64,000 bases of DNA, taken from Mesostigma viride. Its lineage: Eukaryota > Streptophyta > Mesostigmatophyceae > Mesostigmatales > Mesostigmataceae. The notes under the pieces were generated by a model. It did not search any database, was not told the DNA's origin, and saw nothing but the letters and a program-made list of their open reading frames with translations. Positions 55,013 to 64,000 of this stretch are shown here, one piece after another. The position numbers and the translations under genes were made by a program. The stretch spans positions 1,243,582 to 1,307,581 of the forward strand of contig RPFO01000418.1 of NCBI GenBank assembly GCA_009746045.1, in the 5' to 3' direction. Position 1 is the stretch's first letter. Every line of letters begins with the position of its first letter.

Positions 55013-58000
55013 ATGCGTCAAGGACAGACAGTCGATGAATTCATGGCCGAGGACCCTGACGACGGGTCGGCCAGTGGGGAGGATGCAGCACGCCAGTTTG
55101 CTAGAAATTATGACGAAGCAGTGGCCAGAGTCAAGGACGATACGCCATTGTACCCGGGATCTGAGAGCAAGGCCTTGATGTTTACATTGCAATTGCTGAC
55201 GCTAATGGGGGAAAACTCATGCCCTCAGAGCTTTGCTGATGAGCTCTTCAAGCTGTTGGGAAACGTTCTCCCCGCGGGCAACACTCTGCCCGACAGTATC
55301 TGGAAGGCACGGAAAGTGATCAAAGGCTTGGGCTTGGGGTACCGTGTGTACGATGCCTGCCCATGCGAGGGTTATTTGTACAAGGACAAGATTACTAAGA
55401 GCTGCCCTCTTTGCAAGCTGTCGCGCTACGAGACGTACACTGACAGAAACGGTGACATCGTCAACTCGCGGAAAGCGCATCGCCAGGTTAGGCACTTCCC
55501 CCTGATGGATCGGATTAGGGCCTGGTTCCGAGTCCCGGAAATGGCGGAAGCCCTTCAGTACGCTGCGAAACATGAAAACAGGGAGCCAGACTCATCCACG
55601 CGCGTTGTGGACGGCTTGAAAGGCAGGTTTGCACTTGTTTCTACGCCTTCTGTTATTATGCAATGTGTGCCAAAGTATCAAGTTCGAGATTTTTCCTCTT
55701 GCGCTTATCTTTTGTTTGTACTGCTCTGATGGATACCTTTCTTTTTACGTCTGGTGTTTCTTGTGCATGGACCTGTTCGTGCAGACAGCCGTGCCATCCA
55801 GCACATAAAGAACAACTGGGACTTTCGCAGCCAGCCGCGGAACACCATCTTCCTTCTGAATTTTGACGGAGTATGTCCAAGGTCTTTCATGGATACCCAC
55901 AGCAGCTGGCCCGCGTTTGTTTCCTGTGTCAACTTGCCCGAGTGGGTGATGGTGAATGGGCGGTTTTGCCCTATGGTGCTTCTTGTGGGCGCCATGAAGG
56001 GGAAGGCACCCAAGAACATGACCATTTTTTTGGACTTGATCGCTGAGGACTTCCTGGTACTGTGGAAGGGGTATTACATTTGTGATGTGACGCTGGACGT
56101 GGCGGGTGTTTACACTACGACATTTGTGAGGTCCATTCTTGCTGGCATAATTCACGACTACCCGGCATACTCCAAGTCCCTGAACATTCCAGATGCAGGG
56201 TACTATCAATGCGTCCTACATGGTGATGAGTGGCGTGGGGTTTTTATCTCAAATGGCCGTATCGTTCTCCTTGGCAATGACCGCATGTTTCCCGAGGGTG
56301 ACCCCCGCCGGCCGGCTCACGCTCCTGTTGTTCAGGAGATGGACCATGCTGGCTACCTGAAGTACTGTGCTACGCTAAAAAAGCAGCCCGAGCCGTTTCT
56401 CAAGTTACCGTACTGGGTTCACCTGAAGATCCGTCATTTTATTGACGAGTTCCATCTGTGTCCCAACAACTTCAAGCGGGTCATTCATTGCACAAGCGGT
56501 AATTGCTAAACATTTAATTGTATCATTTCATTGTGATTGTTGCATGCATACATTGACTGTGGCCTATCTGTTCACATGGAAAGCTGATGTAATATTGTTT
56601 GTTTTTTTTTTTTTCTGTTTGTACTCCATGCAGGGAAGGCTATGGCGACCGGGTCACTTCGTGGCAGGCTGAAGGTCCTCGGTCTGAACCCGGAGCTGTG
56701 GCGGCCTGATGAAGACCCTCCACCGGAGGGAGACCCACCACCGGAGGGAGACCCACCACCGGAGGGAGACCACCAAAGTCCACCGAAGAAAGGCCGCAAG
56801 AAGAAGAGGGCGCCAGCACCGCGCCCCGGGTTCCAGCTGACGGCTGAGGAAAAGGCTGATATCAAGCGTAAGTGTGACATTGGGTTTTTATTTTTCCCGT
56901 AATTTGGAAATTTAATATGTAGGACTGACTATATGGTCTGTGTGATTTACATAGGACTGACTATTTTTTTCGGCTGTCGTGTTACTACTATGTGTTATTT
57001 TTTTGCGTGTGGTTGTGATGCGCAGGTCTCGATGACATCATGGCGCATAGCCTACCCGACTACTTCACCGGCCGGATCAGTGGCTTGCTCTGCGATGCGA
57101 AGAGTACTGAAAAATCCAAGACGCGTGACAAGATCCTCTACTTTTGCAAGCAACTCCCGACCATCTTGCGTGGGCGGTTAGATGACGATGCACGGCAAGC
57201 ATTTCTCCTTCAATCAGCGGCCTGGGACTTTGTGTTTTCTAGCGGCCCGGCGACTCAGCAGCAGTTGGATGACTGCGGCGAGATGTTTTTGCTTGCTGCT
57301 GTGGCGATGGAGCGTATAGCGCCAGCGTCTGAGATGGCAAAATCTGTTCATATGATGGCCCACCTGGCCCAGCAAATCCCCTTGTTGGGTCGATGTGACA
57401 CCCGCACCATGGCGTCGGGCGAGCGGATGATGGGGGCCATCACGAAAGCTAAGCTGTCCAACGTCAATGTGGAGTGCTCCATGGACGGAGCATATCGCAA
57501 GTCTGAGGCGCTGACCCATCTGGCCTATCACATGGTGAAAACCGGGATGGTAAGTACACGCTAGTGACCGAATTTTTTTTTTAATGGATTTGTGTGCAGA
57601 TTTAGTGTTATGTACGCGCTCCTTGTGGCACGGTCTTGTGCTGCATGCAGCTAATTTCTGTGCATATTTGTGTGCGCTGCTTGCAATGTCTTGTTTGCTT
57701 TCTTTTTTTTTCTTTCAGCCAAAAGACCGCTACTACATCTGGGACGTCATCCACGCAGACCCGTCCAAGAAGGTCGAGTTGGGGGGGCGCAGCCGCAAGA
57801 ATGTCTACACTTTCACCGCCGCGGAATCTGATGAAGTGGGCGCGATTTTGTTGGAGTATGCGCTGCCCAATGCGGAGTACAAAGATCCCGAAGTCAACGG
57901 CGATGAGGCCTACTGGTAAGACGCCGCTGTCCTATTATTGTAAGTTGCTATTCTTTGAGCTGATTTTCTTTCAGTATAGGGAACTTCATCTGATTTCCAA

Positions 58001-59097
58001 GGACTACTGCCGTTATTCTAATTTTTTTTTCTTGCATTGCTATCTTGCTTTGTATACGATGTGCATGCAGGCGGCCCTTGTGCAGCGACCTCTCATGGCT
58101 CAAAGACTGGATCGGACTCAACCAGCAGCCGCTGGTCCCGGAGCTTGTCCAGGCTGCAGCAGCCGGCGTGCAGCTCAAGGCTGAGGAGTATGATAGGGTG
58201 CACTTGTACGGTTTCAATTACCGGACAAAAGAAGCTGACAGGAAGCAAGCATGGCGGACTGCAAACTGTGGTGTAGCCTACCATAAGGAGGGAAGCAGCA
58301 CTCAGTACGGCTACCTGACCCACATTCTCGTGGCAAAGCTGGTGCAGCCGGTGGGGCAGTGGACTCAACAGCTTGTGCTGAGAGTAGAGCTTTTCGATGC
58401 ATCGGAGGTGGCTTACATTCGGGATCAACGCTTGGTGTTGGTCCGCAGCGCCGAGGCACCACGCACGGCAAAGCTAGTGTGGCCAACATCTGTTAGCTCT
58501 GTTGGGTTTGTGCTGGACCCACGGCATCAGCCCCAGCTTTCGGTCATTCACTGCAAGCTGCCCCGTCACCTGGCAACCGGGTGGGCTTTGGAGAACGAGT
58601 TTTTCCAAAGCACGGCGACAAGGTGGCAGGAAGACATCAGGTACTTCCCACCTGAGCCGCCCGCCGAACGGCCGCCCGCTGAACCGCCGCCCGCTGATCC
58701 GTCGCCCGCGCCATCAAGCACGGCGGCACGACCTTCACGCGCAGCCCCGCCGCGCAAGAAAAAGAAGCCGCCCGATGCACGGCAGCCCGCGCCGGCAGCC
58801 ACGGCGGCAGGACCTTCACGCGCAGCCCCGCCTCGCAAGAAAAAGAAGCCGCCCGCTGAACGGCAGCCCACGCCGGCAACCACGGCGGCAGAGCCCTCAC
58901 GCGCAGCCCCGCCTCGCAAGAGAAAGAAGAAATCTGAGGCTTTGGCGTCTGCATCACACAAGGGGAAGGAGCCCATGCCCCCGTTGCGCACAAGTGCACG
59001 CGCGCGCACGGTCAGGGACTATAGAGAACAAACCTCTAGCAACGAGGGGAATGACAGTGATTTTAACGGTAGTGATGCCAAGGATGATTCTGATTGA
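55013..59097 (+). CDS. CACTA TNP2-like transposase, six exons
   Basis: Exons 55,013-55,626, 55,789-56,498, 56,634-56,867, 57,026-57,549, 57,719-57,915, 58,071-59,097; all introns GT-AG with consistent phases, 1,101 residues. Exon 1 carries the TNP2 signature LPDSIWKARKVIKGLGLGYR, then CPC...SCPLCKLSRYE (paired Cys), RHFPLMDRIRAWF. Exon 2 continues the TNP2 pattern with acidic residues in NFDGVCP, LDLIAEDFLVLWKG and IIHDYPAYS, candidates for a DDE-type centre. Exon 3 has a PPPEGD triplicate and KKGRKKKR. Exon 6 ends with three PSRAAPPRKKKKPP repeats and an acidic tail. It should bind the TIRs and excise and integrate the element. The start is the first ATG of the open exon; an upstream exon is possible. 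Confidence 0.88.
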
Positions 59098-59144
59098 TGC
59101 TGCTGCGCCAGCATTTTGCGGCCTCATTAGATGCTGCACACAAG

Positions 59145-59149
59145 TGTAA
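59145..59149 (+). terminator. TGTAA poly(A) signal of CACTA transposase
   Basis: TGTAA about 48 bp after the stop codon; an AATAAA lies 20 bp further on. TGTAA is the green-algal signal. Confidence 0.45.
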
Positions 59150-59229
59150 TCATGCCGTATTATGTTGAATAAAGATGCATCATTCATTGTTTGGGCCTAA
59201 ACTGACTTGTTGTCGGTTCAGCCCTTGTG

Positions 59230-59578
59230 TTTTTTACCACTTTTGTGCTCGTCGTGGTGTTCTTTTTACCACTTCAGCCACTTTTTATCACTTTTTACCA
59301 CTTTTACTGCTTTTTACTGCTTTTTACTGCTTTTTACTGCTTTTTACCACCATTTTCCACCTTTTACCACTTTTACCACCTCCGTTAGGTGGTAAAAGTG
59401 GTAAAAGGTGGTATTTTTTACTGCTTTTTACTGCTTTTTACTGCTTTTTACTGCTTTTTACTGCTTTTTACTGCTTTTTACTGCTTTTTACGGCTTTTTA
59501 CTCCTTGTGGGTGGTAAAAAGTGGTAAAAAGTGGTAAAAAGTGGTAAAAAGTGGTAAAAGTGGTATTTTTTACCACCA
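59230..59578. repeat. Right subterminal array of CACTA element
   Basis: TTTTTACCACTT and TTTTTACTGC 10-mers, about 25 units in mixed orientation, mirror image of the left array. Confidence 0.9.
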
Positions 59579-59611
59579 ACGAGTTCCTAGTGCAGTAAAG
59601 TCTAAGTAAAT

Positions 59612-59884
59612 GTGTCAATGGCTCAGTATGGAAACAATTATCGGAAAGCATTAGAGTCGGGAGTTCAACGATCTTTCAGAAAGCAAAACAGGGTTCCTTC
59701 TTCTACCGGGTTAGTTAGTCTAGGACAGGTCAGATCCTGGGGTCGAGGTGGAGGTCCGGAACCGGGTCGTAACACTACGCCCTGGCTATGTTCAGATTAC
59801 TTGCCCACGCTATACTTGTTATGCCACGCTTACATGGGTCTTATGGCACCCACAGTTTGCCGGATCGTTAGCCTGTCCTTTTAG
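59612..59884 (+). CDS. Repeat-borne protein of unknown family (copy 2)
   Basis: MAQYGNNYRKALESG, QRSFRKQNR, GLVSLGQVRSWGRGGGPEPG align with the minus-strand protein at 41,280-41,726. A CQWL just upstream, one frame over, matches its CKWL. The N-terminal part is missing because the CACTA element inserted there. C-terminal tail LPTLYLLCHAYMGLMAPTVC is hydrophobic. Probably a broken gene. Confidence 0.5.
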   Translation: MSMAQYGNNYRKALESGVQRSFRKQNRVPSSTGLVSLGQVRSWGRGGGPEPGRNTTPWLCSDYLPTLYLLCHAYMGLMAPTVCRIVSLSF

Positions 59885-60590
59885 CTAGCGCGCCCGAATG
59901 CAGCTGTGCATGGCATGCCTTTGGCATGAAGAAGACTGGGGGTCTCTGCCCTTTCTCCTGTAGTGCACGCACAACAGGGATTAAAAGCACTTCGGTGCTC
60001 CGTGACTCCCCAACGGGAGCACGCGTTTAATTAATTAATTAATTAATCCGCCCACCCACAACGCGCAACGGCCCACCCCATCTTGTACCCGGCCCGCCCT
60101 GTCCCGCGTCCCCGTTAATTCTAGCGATGCACTAGCTGTGACCGACCTGACTGACCACGACCATGCACACGCCACCAAACAGACCCATGGCCCCCCCGGC
60201 CCACCCCACACGCCCAGGTCCATCCATGCATCCTGCACCAATTAAGCACTCTGACAAGGAGACTACCGCTGGTCCGTGCTGCGAGTCCGGCCAGGCGCGG
60301 GGCGGGGGCCACGTCGACGTGCACCCGGGAAGTATCCATGTCGTATCTGGTAATGTGCTATCCCCCTATGCCACTCCATCGAGGCTACTTGGCATGCGAT
60401 CGATTGCTAGGATACATCTTGCTGTGAACTCACGCATAGGTATCCGATGATGCAACCGTCCATGTCCCAGTGCCCCGATAGTACCACCGATACTAAATAT
60501 ATCCGGCCCTCGGCCACTATAGATTCTCTGCTGCCCTTGGGCGGCGTGGGACACAACAACAACAACAACAACAACTCCTTTATAAACATA
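59885..60590. other. Non-coding spacer
   Basis: Contains (TTAA)n at 60,027-60,048, the microsatellite (AAC)n at 60,553-60,573, and GC-rich unique sequence with no supported gene. Confidence 0.6.
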
Positions 60591-61023
60591 TCACCTATCA
60601 CACTACACACATTGGGTAACCAACTGGTCGATACGTGGTACCCCTTCACCTAACGATATTCCTCATATTGGTTAAAAAATACCCATTTACCCGGAAAACC
60701 AGCAGTTGATACCCACCCTTGGATGTTTATCGTACTGATGTTTAATATTGTTGTCAACCCTGGATTCTATTTTCAGTTTAAGATCGCAGCCCTGGGTCGG
60801 TCGGACCCCTTTCCGAAACATCAAGGGGGGGGTGTACTTGAACTGAAGTGAAGTGAACATTCTGAACTTGGTAAGTGGTAACCTATTTTTCGTAAGGTAA
60901 ATATATATACCCATTTCCGGGTAAATGGGTATTTTATATTGACCAATATAGGAATATCGTTAGGTTAAGAGGTACCACGTATCGACCAGCTGGTTACCCA
61001 CTGAGGGTAGTGTGATAGGTGAA
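60591..61023. mobile_element. Foldback (long inverted repeat) element, 433 bp
   Basis: Imperfect arms of about 110 bp: TCACCTATCACACTAC at the left and its inverse at the right, with further paired blocks CCTAACGATATTCC, GGTCGATACGTGGTACC and ACCCATTTACCCGG. The 200-bp loop has no ORF. The right arm contains an empty copy of the LINE target motif, GTAAATATATATACCC at 60,897. Confidence 0.8.
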
Positions 61024-61071
61024 AGGTTTAGAAAGGAGCATTATGTGACCAGGGGAGCCAAGTGACGCGCG

Positions 61072-61566
61072 TAAATATATATTATAAAAATATAATTACT
61101 TACAGCAGAGTCAGGAAATCACTCAAACCAAAGCAAACGCCCAGCTATAAACCTATATACAGAGCCATGTCAAAGCTCTATACTACGATAAGACCAATGG
61201 ACTAAGGCCTAACGGGAGGAACCTAATAGCCCTGCTGCACCGCAAAATCAGCCCGCGTACGGCGGAGCATGATGTCAGCCATGGCCCGAGTCAGCGCCAC
61301 CGACAGCGCTGAGCGCTGACGCCAATATGACGTCCAGGTCCGCGCCGACCATGGGGCCCGCTGGCCCTCCAGGTCCAGCCGGTCCTCCCGGAGCCGGCAA
61401 CACTCCTTGAAGAAGGCGGAGGTCAGGGGCCCCATGGCCCCAAACTCCTCCAGGACAAAGGGCACCACACGATGGTGCCCGACGTCGCCGTAGGCCAGGA
61501 GCTTGGCCCGCTCCGCCCGGTCCGCCGTGTAATAACCTGCCGTAAGGGAGGCCCCAGCCACGTGGC
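61072..61566 (-). mobile_element. RLE-type LINE 3' end, array unit D
   Basis: Starts (3' end) at GTAAATATATATT and is 5'-truncated at GCCACGTGGC. Encodes the family C-terminus ending RTRADFAVQQGY. Confidence 0.9.
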
Positions 61567-61736
61567 GTAAATATATATTAAAAATATAATTACTTACAGC
61601 AGAGTGAAATCACTCAATTACCAAAGCAAACGCCCAGCTATAAACCTATGATACAGAGCCAGGATGTCAAAGCTCTATACTACGATAAGACCAATGGAAA
61701 CGCCTAACGGGAGGAACCTAATAGCCCTGCTGCACC
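61567..61736 (-). mobile_element. RLE-type LINE 3' end, array unit E (UTR only)
   Basis: A 170-bp fragment of the 3' UTR, from GTAAATATATATT to CTGCTGCACC. The shortest truncation of the array. Confidence 0.88.
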
Positions 61737-62063
61737 GTAAATATATATTCATTGAGAATGATAGATTACGGAGGTGAGATAGGCATGCAACATAAGGAAA
61801 AACCCGATAACTGGGAGAATAACCCTGAAGAAATTAATAGTAATCTGACACAGACATCCAAGGATCACGCCAGCGGCACAAGGTACAACTAACTATACAT
61901 CACAAAACTACACGCAGCAACAGCGCTGCCGGCCCACCATGCAGGCCTGGAAGGGATCTAGACCGCATGGGTCGCGACAAAGTCGGCCCGGGTGCGGCGG
62001 AATAACACATCAGCCACGGTGCGAGTGAGGGCGAGTGACAGACGCTGCCGCCAATACGCTGCC
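61737..62063 (-). mobile_element. Diverged RLE-LINE subfamily 3' end, array unit F
   Basis: Nucleotide sequence mostly unlike the other units, but the minus strand encodes AYWRQRLSLALTRTVADVLF then RRTRADFVATHAV-stop, aligning with SYWRQRLSVALTRAMADIML/RRTRADFAVQQGY of the main family. It begins at the same GTAAATATATATT junction. Confidence 0.85.
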
Positions 62064-62537
62064 GTAAATATATATTAAAAATATAATTACTTATAGCAGA
62101 GTGAAATCACTCAAACCAAAGCAAACGCCCAGCTATAAACCTATATACAGAGCCATGTCAAAGCTCTATACTACGAAGTACGATAAGACCAATGGAAACG
62201 CCTAACGGGAGGAACCTAATAGCCCTGCTGCACCGCAAAATCAGCCCGCGTACGGCGGAGCATGATGTCCGCCATGGCCCGAGTCAGCGCCACCGACAAG
62301 CGCTGACGCCAATATGACGTCCAGGTCCGCGCCGACCATGGGGCCCGCTGGCCCTCCAGGTCCAGCCGGTCCTCCCGGAGCCGGCAACACTCCTTGAAGA
62401 AGGCGGAGGTCAGGGGCCCCATGGCCCCAAACTCCTCCAGGACAAAGGGCACCACACGATGGTGCCCGACGTCGCCGTAGGCCAGGAGCTTGGCCCGCTC
62501 CGCCCGGTCCGCCGTGTAACCTGCCGTGAGGGAGGCC
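62064..62537 (-). mobile_element. RLE-type LINE 3' end, array unit G
   Basis: Main-family copy, from GTAAATATATATT to a 5' truncation inside the codons for the ASLTAG region. Confidence 0.9.
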
Positions 62538-63417
62538 GTAAATATATATTAAAAATATAATTACTTACAGCAGAGTGAAATCACTCAAACCAAAGCAAAC
62601 GCCCAGCTATAAACCTATATACAGAGCCATGTCAAAGCTCTATACTACGATAAGACCAATGGAAACGCCTAACGGGAGGAACCTAATAGCCCTGCTGCAC
62701 CGCAAAATCAGCCCGCGTACGGCGGAGCATGATGTCCGCCATGGCCCGAGTCAGCGCCACCGACAAGCGCTGACGCCAATATGACGTCCAGGTCCGCGCC
62801 GACCATGGGGCCCGCTGGCCCTCCAGGTCCAGCCGGTCCTCCCGGAGCCGGCAACACTCCTTGAAGAAGGCGGAGGTCAGGGGCCCCATGGCCCCAAACT
62901 CCTCCAGGACAAAGGGCACCACACGATGGTGCCCGACGTCGCCGTAGGCCAGGAGCTTGGCCCGCTCCGCCCGGTCCGCCGTGTAACCTGCCGTGAGGGA
63001 GGCCCCAGCCACGTGGCTAAGAGCCAAGGGCCGCGCCACCGAAACGTCGATAAGCAGATGCCGGCCACCCCCCTCAAAGTCCAGCACCACGATGTCAGGC
63101 CGGTGGTTGGGGGAATAGAAGGCAGCGCCATCCGCATCCTCGGACCGGATGTTCGCGTGGGGGAAAACCGACCGAATCATGGCGAGCACCACCGTCAGGA
63201 GGACAGTGTGCAAATACAAATACCAATTCTGATTCTGTTGGCCCCCATGCAGGCAAGGTAGTGAGTCCCCGTGGGATCCAGCGGCTGCCCACAGCTACCA
63301 CAAGGCCGCCCGGCCGGAACAAGAGGCTGCGGGGCAAATAGCTGGTGCCGGAGCGCCACCGAGTAGTGGCTGGGAGCCAAGGCGAATGGGGGGGCCATGG
63401 GAAGAGCACGAAGGTAC
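62538..63417 (-). mobile_element. RLE-type LINE 3' end, array unit H
   Basis: Longest unit of the array: encodes YLRALPMAPPFALAPSHYSV, the zinc knuckle, RPDIVVLDFEGGGRHLLIDV (intact RPD...D endonuclease signature) and the C-terminus. The reading frame breaks once near 63,245. The 5' truncation directly meets GTAAATATATATAACCC. Confidence 0.9.
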
Positions 63418-64000
63418 GTAAATATATATAACCCATTTACCCGGAAATTTGAATGGCGAACCAAAATTGTGGATTGGCTGATACTACTTCCCCATTTCAC
63501 ATCTTTGGTTAATAATTGATTAGGTAATAAAAATACTGACCCGAAAATTTGAACGCCGAACGTGGCCTCGTGTCCCCAAAACGACGTGGCAAATTCTACA
63601 AATTCCGGTGATATTTTAATCGGTGCATCACGTGCAATCGCCGACAGCACATAGGCAAGTCTAGGCTCTGTGACGTCCATGCGCTGTCTACTTAGTTCAT
63701 GGTGCAGCGTTGAACGAGGTGCCGATGCGCTGCCGGGCGCCGCAGAAAAGGAATCCAGGAACATGGCTCACTGAAATGATGTCGGAATGGTCAGGGGAGC
63801 TTCAAACGAGTCTAGTGCAATTTTTTACGCTTAGAATTTTTAGCGTTGCGAGACTAGTCGATAACACAAGTCGAAACAATAATTGGTTGCCCTCAAGTTC
63901 GATCAGATTTGCAAGAGTTTGCATCAAAAGGGACGGTGCACCACAAACAGCCATGCACACCTGGCCTTTTTTGCAGTAGGCGACACTCAGGCAACTGTCA
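63418..64000. other. Right flank with LINE target motif
   Basis: Begins GTAAATATATATAACCC and ATTTACCCGGAAATTTGAA, similar to the foldback arm at 60,897. Beyond it there is no gene I can support; open frames at 63,430-63,764 (minus) and 63,710-63,979 (plus) lack recognisable features. Confidence 0.55.

Larger units (their letters stand above)
50858..59592. mobile_element. Complete CACTA (EnSpm-type) DNA transposon, 8.7 kb
   Basis: Ends are CACTAGGAACTCGTTGGTGG and its exact inverse ending TAGTG, with the 2-bp direct repeat CA on both sides (50,856-50,857 and 59,593-59,594). Subterminal arrays of GTGGTAAAAA units (left, 50,871-51,260) and their inverse TTTTTACCAC/TTTTTACTGC (right, 59,230-59,578) are the usual transposase-binding regions. 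Inside are two divergent intron-containing genes: a TNP2-like transposase on the plus strand and a Pro/Lys/Ala-rich companion on the minus strand. Everything needed for transposition appears present. Confidence 0.93.

Overview
The window is eukaryotic nuclear DNA, most likely from a microalga of the green lineage; the species cannot be named from the sequence. Three things point this way. The genes have many spliceosomal GT-AG introns. TGTAA, the usual green-algal poly(A) signal, lies shortly after two of the stop codons. The mobile elements (tyrosine-recombinase retroelements, RLE-type and RTE-like LINEs, chromodomain Ty3/gypsy, CACTA) form a mix known from such genomes. No rRNA, tRNA, organelle or bacterial operon structure was seen.

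Region 1 (1-9,996, minus strand) is a Pescadillo (PES1/NOP7) ribosome-biogenesis gene. I rebuilt ten exons with GT-AG borders and fully consistent codon phases. The C-terminal end runs off the left edge and the N-terminal exon or exons were not found. Its introns are filled with decayed tandem copies of the gene's own exon-intron junctions. Region 2 (10,000-14,750) is mostly non-coding DNA plus one intronless gene for a secreted Ig-like-repeat protein (13,386-14,618).

Region 3 (15,270-63,417) is almost wholly nested mobile DNA. In order it holds: two RTE-like LINE copies; an ORF1-only L1-type element; a LINE with a restriction-like-endonuclease (RLE) C-terminus, split by a non-coding LTR element (LARD) with matching LTRs and a 5-bp target duplication; a second RLE-LINE copy; a long-TIR element; a second ORF1-only element; a composite inverted-repeat element carrying another RLE-LINE copy; a DIRS-like RT/RNase H/tyrosine-recombinase retroelement with terminal direct repeats and an NPGP motif; a Ty3/gypsy element with chromodomain and an unusual large 3' ORF; a third ORF1-only element; a structurally complete 8.7-kb CACTA transposon with two intron-containing genes; a foldback element; and a head-to-tail array of five RLE-LINE 3' ends.

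The mobile elements are related by insertion order. The RLE LINE repeatedly enters the same AT-rich target, often next to its own older copies. The LTR element entered a LINE, and the CACTA element entered an older unknown repeat that also occurs near 41.5 kb. Several elements carry single-base frameshifts (RTE-like LINE, gypsy, ORF1 copies), which could be decay or assembly error; the CACTA genes and the tyrosine-recombinase element are open. The most unusual observations are the junction-duplication pattern in the Pescadillo introns, the self-targeting LINE array, and a conserved 11-codon upstream ORF shared by two diverged ORF1-only elements.
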